From Coprinellus micaceus (lineage: Eukaryota > Basidiomycota > Agaricomycetes > Agaricales > Psathyrellaceae), in the NCBI GenBank assembly GCA_951394405.1, contig OX596346.1, positions 930,001 to 994,000 on the forward strand: a DNA stretch of 64,000 nucleotides, written 5' to 3'. Under the pieces are notes generated by a model that saw only the letters and a program-made list of their open reading frames with translations, was not told where the DNA came from and ran no database searches. Both the position numbers and the translations under genes were made by a program. This document shows positions 1-11,937 of the stretch, piece after piece. Positions within the stretch are counted from its first letter, which is position 1. Each line of letters starts with the position of its first letter.

Positions 1-743
1 CGGGAACAGGCGAGAGCTTACCCTATTACACTTGCCTTGGCGCATACCTTCGACTTAATGTGGCACTCCATTCCCTCCACGTCAAATTCGTTCAAAGGGA
101 TACAACCGACCAGCCCCAGGACATGGCCCAATGGCCGTCGTCTGCCCTCGCTGAGGACGCTACAAGGAATGCATTCGCTTCGTGCGTTACCCTCGTCAAT
201 GTTTCCTTCACCGACGTTCCACACTCCCTGTGCGTCGGCACGGGGGCTCTGCTTCAGAGGTCTATGCCTCACTGGAAGGAGCTGAAGAGTCTCGTATTTC
301 GTGCAGACAACCTAGGCAGCACCTCTGAAGGAGAACCGAGGAGGGACGAAGAGCTCCCTGGCCTTTCGTTTTTCCTCGACGCCGTGAAAGGATGCCCTGC
401 CCTGGAGGCGCTCGAATTCTGCTTCGGAGTCGATCGCATAGTGCAAGACAGTGGCTGTAGCGCCATCCAACAGCTCCTCCAGAAATTCGACGAAGAGGCC
501 CCGGACACTGTTCATGACGACCACCCGCTTCGAACCCTGGTATTGAACACGAGCGTTCCCGCGGATGGGACCGGTATCTCCCTGGACAGGAAAGAGGTTA
601 TCGACCTGGTGTTGTATCTCAACCGGTTGTTTCCCCAACTCAAGGTCATCGATGGTTCCGCTTCGCAGACTTGGGCTGACGTTAGGCAGCTTATTACAGC
701 ATACCAGACGGTTCGGGAGCATGCTCTTACCCGGATAGTCTAG
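1..743 (+). CDS. F-box/LRR-like protein, 3' end only
   Basis: The frame is open from the left window edge to a TAG at 741-743, so the gene starts outside the window. About 245 residues are visible. They show the weak leucine-spaced pattern of Agaricomycete F-box proteins, with segments such as LKSLVFRADNLG and CPALEALEFCFG. The last residues (FPQLKVIDG, then TWADVRQLITAY) match in layout the end of the complete F-box gene at 2427-4490 (FPKVEAVTG, then TWESVNCLVNAY). The two are therefore family members. Such proteins are presumed substrate receptors of SCF ubiquitin ligases; the F-box itself is not in the window. No intron is needed in the visible part. The product is inferred from family resemblance. 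Confidence 0.7.
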   Translation, partial: GTGESLPYYTCLGAYLRLNVALHSLHVKFVQRDTTDQPQDMAQWPSSALAEDATRNAFASCVTLVNVSFTDVPHSLCVGTGALLQRSMPHWKELKSLVFRADNLGSTSEGEPRRDEELPGLSFFLDAVKGCPALEALEFCFGVDRIVQDSGCSAIQQLLQKFDEEAPDTVHDDHPLRTLVLNTSVPADGTGISLDRKEVIDLVLYLNRLFPQLKVIDGSASQTWADVRQLITAYQTVREHALTRIV

Positions 744-2426
744 AAACCCCGGAACGCTTCACGAACACAGTGAACTCAGTCCGGGGGGGGCAGATATCTG
801 ACGTTTATATAGACAGCACAAACTCCCACACGACGTTCGTCGATCCTTGTTGTTACAATAGTCACAGGAAAACACCCATCTGCTAAGGGGATGGCTGAAC
901 AGCAGTCCTCGATGGGGTCCACAAAAGCCTCGTAAAGCCTCGTGAATGGAAAAAAAGGTCACAGATCAATGGCGTCAGGGTGCACCAAAGTCACCAGTTA
1001 GCGGTTCGAACCGAATCGTACATTCTTTTCGCAACCATTCAAAGCAGCCTTCTCCCGCTGTGTGCTCGAGGTTCAAGGTGCTCCTGCTCGATCTGTTTGC
1101 ATCGTTCGCTGTCAATAAGCCTCGATGGCCAATCCTGAGATGCGGTAAACACTTGCCACTCACCTTCGCTAGTATCATTTCATGCAATGAGTCGGGATCC
1201 GGTAGACTGACCATCGTCGAGCCAGGGACAACCATCGACGAAAAAGTCGGCAGCATATGTCCTTCTAAGGCGTACATATGCTATACAAGGCTGGGGGCCC
1301 TCTACGGGACCTCATGATGCGAGGTCATAAGGCCTTATTGGCCACATATACTGCTTATATGCTGCTAAGCGCTCATATGGAACCCCGAGCCGTAGTACAG
1401 CACCTGTGTGCTTGCAAGAACATATGCCGGCTACTGTACATATGCCAAGCGCACATAGTAGGCTTCTTGGATACGCCGTAACAGGCGGCGAGCTTGGGTG
1501 GCAAATTGGTTCTCATTTATGGATAGTGGACAAGAACATGCTGAGCCCGATAATTAGGTATAAGAGCACGGGGATACAAGAGCAATGCGACCGAATGCAG
1601 AGATAATGCGACGAGGCAAACGTATAAAGCAGAACAAAGCCTGCAAATGGGAGTCATTGCGAGAGGCGTGGATTTTGAAGGGCAGGGTTGACTAGTTCCC
1701 GAAGTGCTAGACTCCGCGGGGTCGCACAACGTCAGTTGGGAGACAAAGCGAGAGAATAAAACATACCGCTGATCCAACCACGCGAACCCCTCCACTAGCA
1801 TTATACAACACACCGCCTTTTGCGAAATCCTTTGGGGATGGGAGGTGGAACAAGTAAGGAGGTTAGGATGGGTGTATGCTCACGTCGCAGCGGACCATGG
1901 CCTCGTTGAGGTTCATGAAGTGCGGTACTGGAGTTCTGAGGCTGCAAGGAGACGTGAATCACGACCTGAGGGACGGTATTCCATGGAAAACAGTCAGTGT
2001 ACACTCAAGGTCAGTGAGAAGGCGACGCTTACTGAGGGTAGTGATTTTTCAGATGCTTGACGCCAGGGAGGACCGCTTTGGCGTGGGCGATGGTGCTGTG
2101 GTGATTGGGGTCGTCTGAGCCATCACCGTGGCCTATATCATTCTTTGGAACCCTTGGCTTTCCTCTGTCATCGTACGACGCGGTGGTGGTGGTAGCAGAG
2201 CAAGATGATAGTTTGATTATCGACGACGCGTCAAGGCGCGAGCGAATTTGATGGCTTACGCGATGGCCGCCAACCCGTAGCGGCAGAGGCCGAGGGGAAC
2301 TTCAAGTTAAATGCAATGGCGTACCACATACGAAGCATATATGCGGTACGCATGGAAATACAAGCTACGCAGGCTCTGCACATGCCCAATGCGAGGAATG
2401 CCTTCGTCTTACCTGGCCATGCGAGG
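744..2426. other. Intergenic, no supported gene; CATATG-rich patch
   Basis: No frame in this stretch joins into a convincing protein. Between about 1250 and 1445 the hexamer CATATG occurs five times, with related TATATG words and a GAGGTCAT word. A second patch from about 2310 to 2540, overlapping the tail of the next gene, shares GAGGTCAT and similar TATA-type words. Both may be remnants of the same dispersed repeat. Confidence 0.5.
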
Positions 2427-4490
2427 TCATGCTGTCATATATAGCGACAATTGCACATTTACCCCGTACGAGGCTTGGAGGCCCCTATATAAGCTGGTAC
2501 CGGGCCTTATACAGTACATATGGGACGTCGATTTTCGTAGATGCACCACCATGACCTCCACCATCTTCCTGAGAACCCTTCGCATTTTTTTATACGCGTT
2601 GACGAGGCAATTTACGCTCTCCCAGGTCTCCGACGCCCACACGCCTGAACCCGTTACAGCTTCCACTTTTGGGAACAACTGGTCGATGAATGACGCAATT
2701 TCGTTCTTTCTCCCATATGGGAGATCCATTGATGACATTCCATTGGATGGGATGCCCGAAGAGATGTGTAGAATACGAAGGTCATGCGCCCGGCTCCCTG
2801 GCTTGGGGGTGGACTGGGGAATTTTTTTCGATGGAACCCAGGGTGCCATGTACGGTTCACATGTACTGAGCGACTCCTTCAGGTCCTCGTTACACACAAG
2901 ATCAGTGTCGAAGTGGAACGCGAGATTATAGAGGTTGGGGCACTGCAACCACACTGTCGTCGCCAAGAATGATAGGCCAGGGAACGCGGCGTGGGCCGCG
3001 GAGAACCCCCAGGAACTATCGGTCAACGCCAGATCGACGGTCACGCGCAGGTACACGAGCGATGGGCCAATGCACGGCAAAGCGTTGCGAAGGACGCGAC
3101 TCGTGGGGATGGCCAGGTGGAAAGGTATTTCATTGATTTCAATCCGGTGGATTATGGTCAATTTCTGCAAGGAGGAGGAGAGAAGGTTGGTCGCCTCGTG
3201 CACCGACGGCCAGTGACTACGAGACTCAAGGGGTAAGACCTCCGTGCCGACCCCATTGGCTAGGGTCTCTCCCACGAATTTGGCCTCCAAGTGTTCCAGT
3301 TTGGGATTTTCTTGCAAGTATAATCCAAGGGCGAGGTGGACTGGCATGAGATCGGTCGATGCGAGGAAAGCGATAAGGAATTTCCTCAAGTTCTTTGGGG
3401 AGAGTGTTTTGGCGATTCTACACTGCTGGTACTGCCCGAGAAATACCCCAAGTGACTGCAGGTTTGTGAGAGAGGTATGAGGACACATCCCAAGGCCCTT
3501 CATCGAGTTCTCGGCACTTGCCGGCGCTCCTGTCGATGCCAAAAATAGGATCACCAAGTGTTCGAGAAGTGGCAACTCTTGGAGGCGCCTGAACGCCCAC
3601 GGGTCCCGCGAGCCTGAAAGGTATAGGGCTACCGAAGTGAGATTGGCCAGCTTCACGAGGGAAGATAAGAAGGTCTGGTCCACTATCGGCCCTGCATAGC
3701 TGAAACATTGCAAGTTCCGTGCAAATGACGCGGTCGTTTGAATGACAAGTTGAGGAAGCCGTGAAGGTTCGCCTTCCTGGGGGACCCCTTCACAGTCAAC
3801 GTGGAATTCCTGCAGGGTTGGAGAAATGAAAAGAGTGGTGGTCTTGAAGCCCATGAGAGCGACGGATGAGATGTTGGCCCTGCGTAATTTTGGAAACATC
3901 GGAACAGGTATTCCTGGGAGAGCTAAATCCCCGAGTCTCCGGATCCATAGCGGTGGACCTTGTTCATCCCCAAATGACAGGGTGAAGTCGCGAACGTGAG
4001 AGGCATACACTTTGAACCGATCCCAATCATCGCCAACTGCTCCTTCAGGCGCCTGACGAACACGCGGTGTCAATTGCTAGATATCTCGCACAAGCTGATG
4101 TGCGCTTACCTGCGCGCCTTCGTGAAGGGTGTCGTACCATGGCAAGAGATCGAAGAGAGGAACAAGGCCATCTATTTTCTCCCACAAAATGGCGGCTCCC
4201 GCATCGAAGAAAGCTTTGTTAACGCGCAGTACGGAAAGGATGAGCGCATTCGACCCCTCTTCTTCATCATCTGACTCTTCTAACAGCGGCTCCTTCAGAT
4301 GGAATAGTATGACGGGAACTATATCCGCGCTGAGGAGCACCTCCTGTATCGCTCCTGACCCATTATTCTCGACTTTGGAGATGGACTGATTGCCTTATCC
4401 AATGAATTAGATCTGGTCTGAACGTGCATGAAGGTACTTACCGACGTCGGCACAAGGGACTCCGTGATTCCTCTCCTCCGATCTAGACAT
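2427..4490 (-). CDS. F-box/LRR-like protein
   Basis: Three exons close in phase: 4442-4490, 4110-4372 and 2427-4052, with introns of 69 and 57 bases (GTAAG donors). The start is the ATG at 4488-4490. The model predicts 645 residues. An F-box-like N-terminal part includes DIVPVILFHLKEPL and LSVLRVNKAFFDAGAAILWEK. A long tail of irregular leucine-rich units follows, opening with DDWDRFKVYASHVRDFTL, a typical start of this region in Agaricomycete F-box proteins. The expected role is target recognition in an SCF ubiquitin ligase, inferred from the family. The last 35 residues extend beyond the end of the related gene at 1-743 and may be a recent read-through. It is convergent with the gene fragment on its left. 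Confidence 0.75.
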
Positions 4491-4813
4491 ACCTAGGACG
4501 CGTCAGATATGGTATTTGTGGTGTGGTTGAAGGAATAGACCGAGTCAAGCTGGTCATCAGATGGGCTGTGCCATCAGCAACACACGGCAGACGCCGGGCG
4601 CTGCATGAGGTGCCCCATCCACAGTTCTGTGCTCCTTGTCCGGTACCACCACCATACAACTGCAGGACAGTGTAACAGTCAATATGCATCGCAGACCTCC
4701 TCCCCTCTCGCTCAAATGTAAGCATGGTTCTCCCATTCTCGAGCCCTAAACGAAATTTATTCTGACGACCGGTAATGCAGACGACAACTTCAAGGCCCCT
4801 CTGGGTGAGTGAA
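4491..4813. other. Divergent intergenic region
   Basis: This 323-base gap lies between the divergent starts of the F-box gene (minus) and the membrane protein gene (plus) and must hold both promoters. I see no clear TATA box and no coding frame. Confidence 0.4.
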
Positions 4814-6287
4814 ATGAATATCAGCGGGTATGGGGATCTGGACCTGAGGCCGCTTGGAGTAGTTGCGGCAGAGCCACGGAAACCAAAGGTCAAGGAGACG
4901 TTCTTCCAGAAACTGTACAAGGGAAACTGGAGGAATATTGTCGTCGCTGGTACGTGAGTCTGCCTCGGATGTTTCCCATCATCTCACCTGCGTTCAGTTG
5001 CTGGTCTCAACGCGATCCGATTTGCATTCTCGTGAGTGGCCTGATCTTACGAACACGTCTTCACATGCTAAATTTGCCGACAGAACCGTATGTCCATTCA
5101 CGTCGACCTTTTCAACTCTCTTAACGCTTTGCCCCGCAGTACAATGCATTGCAGGACGCGGCTGTTGACGATTTCGGTGCGTATGTTCAGGGTTTATACA
5201 AGAGTACTCTGACGCCTCGACCCCAGAACATCAACCCCGGCTGGTGACTGTTTCGATCGCGCTGTGCGTGATGTACGCTCTTCCATGTTTGATTGAAGTA
5301 TTCGGTGTCGTCAGTGTACTCTCGCATCGTCGGGTACTCGTCCGCGCATACGTCTTCCTGGAGCTCGGTTCTGCTCTCCTCATAACCGTTGCGGGTGTCC
5401 TTGGCGCTGCATCGTTCTTCTTGAACGCTGAGGACCTGATGTATGAGTGTGTCGCCCTAGCTCTCACCGGGCAGACCTTTGCCAAGTCGCAATTTGTGAG
5501 TCCAAAGTTTCTCTACTATGTGCCGGTGCTCATCATTTACAGAGGAGCAGGCCATGGTCGTCTATGTACCCATTGAGTCTGCGTCAAGCTCAGAAGCGTA
5601 CGTCCTATCAAGTGCAGCCCGTTGCTCGCGCATTACTGACCATTTCCTCCTACAGAGTGCATCGCCTCATGGACTCGAGAGTCCTGGACCCAGGTCATCA
5701 ATGTGTTCCTCTTTGGCTTCGTCCCAGCACTCCTCTGCTACATGCTCGTGTACACATACTACCGCCAAACAACCGACGCCACTCACCCCGCCTTCATCGC
5801 GCCTCGTCTTCGTCTCTCAAATGATCGTGATCACCCCAAGCCCAACGAAGCCAGGAACGACGGTTACGCTAGGGTGCCGAACGCTGACGATCCCTACGCC
5901 GGCACCCCACGCGGCGCGACAGTGACCAATACCCGCCAACGGTCAGCCAGGCTCCGAGCTGCCCGCAAGAACGCCAAGGCCATTGATGGCGGAACGACCT
6001 CCATTGCGACAACCGCGCACACCACACGCGGGATCAAGCGGTCCCGTCGCCCTCCTGCCCTCGCGGAGCTCGAGGGGCCAGTCTTCTCGCCCATCGGGAT
6101 CCTCATGAAGACCGCTTCGCCCCTGGTTAGTGCCCTGTTCAGCACTGGCCCGCCAAGCTTTGGAGTGAACATCGTGGGACCAAGTCGGCTGGGTGTTGGG
6201 GCGTATGGGCCTGTGGGCTTGAGCTGCACGGGTTCGGGAGGGGAGTATGGGTCCTATGCGTCACCTCGGTACTCCAAGTTCGTTTAA
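4814..6287 (+). CDS. Predicted multi-spanning membrane protein
   Basis: Seven exons close in phase: 4814-4949, 4998-5031, 5084-5087, 5140-5176, 5227-5495, 5543-5597 and 5656-6287, giving 388 residues. The third exon is only four bases (AACC). It is required, because reading on without it meets a stop. Strong hydrophobic segments are near LVTVSIALCVMYALPCLIEV, RAYVFLELGSALLITVAG and INVFLFGFVPALLCYMLVY. A weaker one lies near IVVAVAGLNAIRFAF. This gives three to four membrane spans, followed by about 190 mostly hydrophilic residues, probably a cytoplasmic tail. The layout resembles small tetraspan or MARVEL-like fungal proteins, but I do not recognise a named family. An in-frame ATG upstream at about 4778 is an alternative start. 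Confidence 0.65.
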
Positions 6288-6975
6288 ATGCACAATGTTA
6301 CTCGAACTTGAAGGCTTGTGGTGGGCCGTCATCGATTCGTTGGACATCTATGGACTTAGCCCTCTCCCTCTCGATACTACCCACGCTCCTTTGGACTTTG
6401 CTTTGCGAGAATATACTCGTTGATACCCTTACTTTGTTGTTCTCGGTTTCGTCTGCGATATGTGTAGGTAAGGTCTGCCCTTCTATTTGCGGGAGTCTAT
6501 TGAAAGGAACTGGCTCCCGCATCAAGGGATGTAGACTTGGTTTGAGGCGGACCTAGGGAGCGGCTGTTCAGGTATAGGTAGCCGACGCAAGCACCAGGGG
6601 TAAGAGCTCGTAGATTTCCTCATGCTCGTCTACACACGAGTTGCTCCTTGGTGCAGTATGGTCCGTACTGCTTCAATATGGGTGCTTATTTTATAAAATC
6701 CACTGTGTTGCCCAGCTACCAGTTCAACTAGGTCCTGGCAACTGTGAAACGCGTGGAAGGATATTTGAGAACCCCAAGAAACTAAAGCCCAGGAGTTACC
6801 AGCCTTGTCCCTCGGTGCCGCGACGGCGGATGGGGTGGGGAGATCGAGTACGTATACCAAGGTAGTATATCACATTAGGAAGACGCACTGGGAAAAAGGC
6901 GGGAAGCATGGTACTCTCATTTCCAGAGTTCTGCACAACCAAACTTTGGATTCGTTAATATATTCACAGCTATGG
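6288..6975. other. Convergent intergenic region
   Basis: Spacer between the membrane protein gene (plus) and NACHT copy 1 (minus), so it should hold two 3' ends. No supported gene or repeat was seen. Confidence 0.4.
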
Positions 6976-9198
6976 TTAGCCGGTATCGACGATATCTTCA
7001 ATGCTTATTTCGAATTGGATTTTGCGAGCCTGAGGGTTGTCCACCCGTGTCCATTTCACAAATATGCATACACCGTCCCCCCGTCTCATTGTCAGGTCAA
7101 AGCCATCGCGGCTCGCCGTGCCTTCGAACCTGAGCACGCGGAGTCCCTGTAAGGTTCTCAAATGAGACGAAGGCACAGACTCAAAGGTGCGGGATAAACA
7201 TGAATGACGTACCTGGACAATATCACCGAATGAAGATATGTGTAAACTCTTCAGTGAACTCAAACTCCCTTTTCCAGCGGGGCGAAGGCAAGACCATCGG
7301 CTGGGGTTGAGGTTGTCCCGGTAATACACACCGTTGAACTTAGGCGTACGAATAAATGCCAAGTTCAGGGACTGTAGAACCTTGTGAATATAATCGACAA
7401 ACGCACCTTCTGCAACGAGAAAAGTCGAAAAGAGGCTGCCATGCTCTGGGTCATGGTGGACACCTCGAACATGGACAAGGTGAACTTGAGAGGCCTTGCT
7501 TCGCCTCGATAACTTTTGAAATGGCGTGTTGCCCATTCGCCTCGGTCAATCGGGTTGTATGGGTGGTCACTTTGCAGGGTGTCCAAATTGAACGCGGCGT
7601 CCAAGCGAGCTCCGATCTCCAAATGTGCGCCCCAGTATATAATAGCATACTTGCAGCATTCGGTATTGGTCGTCGGCTGGGTACCGAAGAGGAGGCCCAG
7701 AGATCGATGCATGAGGTATGTATGGTGGGATGAGGGTGTATAAAAGTTTGCCGAACGACTTTCGTCAAGGATGAATGCCCGGAAGGATGCATGGAAGACG
7801 GTCACGGGTTCGTCATCTCGTCCTGGGACGTGGAGGATGGCCTGAAGGGGAACCACAACGCGGATAATCTCGTATGTCGTGAGTCCCAGGAGTGCTGCTA
7901 TGGCTGAGACCGATAGGGGGTTGAAAGCGCAAGCGATAGTTGAGATGATGGTGTGGAAATGTGGGAGATGTTGTGCACACGAAAGAATCTCCACGTAAAC
8001 GCCGTCAATTTCTGGGATGGCCTTGAGGGCAAGGGGTAGCCTCTCCATAGGCGTTCGTGGGTCGTTATCACCAAGTCCTCGCGAGATGAACTTGGCTAGG
8101 GTTGAAGCGACGACGAATGACCCGTCGCAATACTCCACCAGTTCGTCCATTTCGTCAGATGCTGGCCAGAGTTCACCTAAAGCCTGCAAAGCCCTGTCGC
8201 GCTTCCTGGCCTCCGCGAAGAAAACGGCCATGTAGTGTGAGATGTCCGCGCGGCTCGACCGATAGGCCAAGTCGGCAAGGTGAATCGTCGCTGTGCCGTC
8301 CTCAATGTGACTGCGTATGCATTCTTCGACCCTGCTGGTGATGAAGAGACGGAGGGGGACGTCTGGGTTATGAGAGAAAAACTGGGTGGAGGTGTCGATA
8401 AAGGTTGCTATCCCCTCCTTGTCCACGCATTCGTCTATTCCATCGATGATGACCAGGTACGGATCGTCATTCGCAACCCCTCCTTCCGCTAGGGATGCAA
8501 GCAATGGCCCATACACGAGGTCCTGTAGCTGTGAACCAAGCGCACGCGACGACTTGACTACACCCGGCTCCCGAATGACGACGCGCCGAATGAGCTCCCG
8601 AGCTCCAGGGACGTTCAACGCGATCTGGTGCGCGATGGTGGTGGCGAGGCGGTTGCTGCTCGATCTATCTCCAGCGTTCCGAGAGAAAAAGAACGTAGCT
8701 GCGATCCTTCCCTTCTGCGCATACCACTCGGCAAGCGTCTGCGCCACAGCTGACTTGCCGCAACCGAAAGGGCCATACATCCAGCATATTGGTTTCCTTG
8801 GTAGAGGATCTCGCCTCCTGGGAGAACGTGGAGGCTGTTGTGTCATGATTCCACCCCTGACCCATAAACCCAGTTCACGGAACAAGCTCTCCCTCGTCCC
8901 TGCCAGGCATGTCGAGTCTGGAGGGGCAACCTTCCTGTTCCTCTTGTGTGAGGCGTCATCTAGGGGGTGAAGGATCTCTGATAGCTCTATTGCACGTGCT
9001 GAGTTAGCGAATTGTTCGACATACAGGGCGCTTTTACTCACCGATCGGATGGCTGGTCGTACTGTGGTTGTGGGTATGCACGTTCTGGGCTTGAAAGAAC
9101 CTCAAATCGTTGACGTGAACATGCTGTGCGCCAGCGAAAGCGTCAATACGGCCGCTAGAGCTAGAATCTTGTGCGTCGGTAGACTCGGAATCTTCCAT
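6976..9198 (-). CDS. NACHT-domain NTPase, copy 1 (intact)
   Basis: Four exons (9042-9198, 7407-8986, 7213-7338, 6976-7146) with introns of 55, 68 and 66 bases close in phase and give 677 residues. The P-loop GPFGCGKSAV lies near residue 123 and the Walker B block LVIIDGIDEC near residue 227, the hallmarks of the NACHT NTPase fold of STAND proteins. The N-terminus has the GAQ...VNDLRF element that often precedes NACHT in mushroom proteins. The C-terminal 230 residues hold no WD40 or ankyrin repeats, so the effector or sensor part is short or unknown. By family analogy it would be a nucleotide-switched receptor in non-self recognition or cell death; that role is inferred. The two paralogues at 9700 and 16931 have the same exon borders, which supports this model. 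It is the only undamaged copy. Confidence 0.85.
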
Positions 9199-9699
9199 GG
9201 TGACAACGCATATACAGAAATGCGTCTGGGCGCGGGCCCGCCTAGCGTCACAGCGAAGCCTCCCCTAAATAAATATTCATTCTCCGCCCGGTTTCACTCC
9301 CACCAGGGCCTTAACAGCTTTTACTCATGATTTACCACATACTCTGCGACGACGCGGCTCTGACCCTCTGTTGAGAACTTCCTCCGAAAGCTGCTTGAAG
9401 GAAGGAACACTATTCTTCAGGCTTGCTACACTGCACACTACTTTTGGCCTCAGCTTCCGTTCCTTTATTTATCTTACTTTCTCTGTCGCGCGCTGGAAAA
9501 GGCGCTGGAATGTTGGATAGGAGCACATGTCATCGAGAATCGATGATTTGACTCGACTGAGCTCAACGTCACAGTGCAGTGGTCATAAGCGCCCATGTTG
9601 AGGCGGTGCTGAAGTGTATGTCGTTATTTGGTCGTTATCATTGTCCATGGGCAAATGGCCGACGAGCGGCCAAAGGCTGATTCTGCTTCACCCCCCATC
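9199..9699. promoter_or_regulatory. Shared head-to-head promoter region of NACHT copies 1 and 2
   Basis: The ATGs of copy 1 (minus, 9198) and copy 2 (plus, 9700) are 501 bases apart and point outwards, so both promoters lie here. The last 120 bases before copy 2 resemble the bases upstream of copy 3 (about 19149-19260, opposite strand): both share GCGCCCATGTTGAGGC and TTTGGTCGTT. The duplicated unit therefore included promoter DNA. No single TATA box stands out. Confidence 0.5.
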
Positions 9700-11937
9700 A
9701 TGGAACCGGACTTCAGCATCATACAAGCCTCGGGCAGCCGGCTCGACGTCTTCACTGGCGCCCAGGGTGTCCGCGTCAACGATCTGAGGTTTATCCAAGC
9801 CCAGAGCTTTCACCACCACACATACAGTTCAAGTACGAGGCAGTCCGCTGGTAGGTTCGACACTCTGTGTGCTGAGCAGTTCACTGACACTCGATGGGCG
9901 ATAGAACTTTCGAAACTCCTTCGGCCGCTGGACGACGCATCGCACAAGAGGAACCGGAAGATAGCACCACCAGATTCGGCGTGCTTGATTGGGACGAGGG
10001 AGCCCTTGTTCCGTGAACTGGGGTTGTGGGTCAGGCATGGGACGATGGTCATCGCAGTCTCCCAGGAGGCGTGAACCTCCAGCAAAGAAGTCCATATGCT
10101 GGATGTACGGCCCATTCGGATGCGGGAAGTCAGCGGTGGCCCAGAGCCTTGCAGAGCAATACGAGCGCAAGGGAAGGCTAGCAGCTGCGTTCTTCTTCTT
10201 CCGGAACGCAGGGGAAAGGTCGAGCAGCAGCGGCTTCGCTACGACACTCGCTCACCAAATTGCCTTGAACGTCCCCGGGGCCCGAGAGTTGATCCAGCGC
10301 GTAGTCAGCCAGGAGCCGGGCGTCGTCGAGCCGTCTCGTTCTCTGGTCTCGCAGCTTGGTGATCTTGTGTATGGACCGCTGCTTGGGTCCCTGGCAGAAG
10401 GAGGTGTTGCGGGCGATGACCCATACCTGGTTATCGTAGACGGACTGGACGAATGCATGGACAAGGAGGGGATAACGACCTTCATCGACTCCTCTATCCA
10501 GTTCTTCTCTCGTAATCCCGGCATCCCCCTCCGCCTCTTCATCACCAGCAGGGTCGAGGAGCACATTAGGACCCACATCGAAGCCGAGACGGCAACGATT
10601 CACCTCGCCGACTTGGCACGCCGATCTAGTCGTGCGGACATCAAGCGCTACATGACCTGTTTCTTCACGGAGGCCAAGAAGCACGATAGGTCTTTGCAGG
10701 CTCTGGGTGAGCTCTGGCCTGCGCCTGACGATATGGGCCAACTCGTCGACTACTGCGATGGGACCTTTATCTTTGGGTCGACCCTGGCAAGGTTCATTCT
10801 GTATGGACTTGGAGACCGTGACCCGCGGACACCGATGGAGAGACTTCCCCTCGCCCTCAAGATCACGCCAGGGATTGACGGCGTCTATGCGGAAATCCTT
10901 TCATCTGCTCAACATCTCCCTCACTTCTACATCGTCATTTCAACGATCGCCTGCGTATTCACTCCCCTGTCCATCTCAGCAATGGCCGCACTCCTCGGAA
11001 TCTCGACATACGAGATAATCCGCGTCGTTGTTGGTATGCAGGCTATCCTCCACATCCCGGGGAGAGATGATGAGGTCGTGACTGTCTTCCATTCGTCTTT
11101 TCGCGATTTTCTCCAGGACAAAAATCGCTCGGGTGACTGTTATTCGCCCCCATCTCATCACACGTACCTCATGCATCGGTGTCTGGATCTCCTCCTTGGC
11201 CCCGAGCCAACCGCCAACATCGAGTGCTGCAAGTACGCCATGATATACTGGGGTGCCCATTTCGAAGTCGGGGCTCGTTTGGACAGCGAATTCGACCTGG
11301 ATTCACTACAAAGTGATCGCCCTTATAACCCGATTGACCGGCGTGAATGGGCAACACGCAATTTCCAAAGCCGGCGAGGCGAGGGAAGGCCTGTCAGCTT
11401 TTTAATACCGGTCGCTGAATGGCTCACCATGACAAAAAGCATGTCAGGGCCGTTTCGGTTGTTCACCATGCGGAATGTAAGTACGACTTCTCCCCGTATC
11501 ACTCGAGTTGCTATGCAGAGGCCAAAATGTACTGACAAACGCCTTTCTATATTTCGCTGGCAGTTCTCGGAGGCGGGCGTGTACCACGCGGGCCACGTTG
11601 ACCCTCGTCGATGGAGTTCAAGCTCCTCACCACAAGGAGAACTATCTACTGTCGAGAGTTTGCATATTTGCTCCTTCAGCGATATAGTCCAGGTACGCTA
11701 CCACCCATCCGGCAATCACACCTGCTCTAGAATGCTAATTCATGAATACGACCGTGGCAGGGATTCCGCTTGCTCAGGGAGGGGGCCAGTCTGGGAGAGC
11801 GTGACAGTTGTACAGTGTCAGTAAAACGCGGAAGTGGCATTGTTATCGTCGTGAAAGTGACATGGTTCCCTGGGCAGGAGCGTACCGGCCATGCTGGATG
11901 GAAATTTGCGGTAGAACAGTGCATCAGTACAGAATAA
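9700..11937 (+). pseudogene. NACHT-domain NTPase, copy 2 (one 8-base deletion)
   Basis: The exons are homologous to copy 1: 9700-9850, 9905-11476, 11564-11692 and 11761-11937, with introns of 54, 87 and 68 bases. Exon 2 has 1572 bases against 1580 in copy 1. The missing 8 bases map to about 10048-10056, between the WVRHGTM element and the SPRRR element ahead of the P-loop GPFGCGKSAV. The frame shifts there and stops at a TGA near 10072. Everything downstream, including Walker B (LVIVDGLDEC) and the three C-terminal exons, is still open, so the lesion is recent. A shortened protein starting after the lesion is conceivable but would lack the conserved N-terminus. Sequencing error cannot be excluded. 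Confidence 0.8.

Noticed and set aside
1003..1014. GGTTCGAACC as a possible tRNA T-arm
   Set aside because: No acceptor, D or anticodon stems can be drawn around it.
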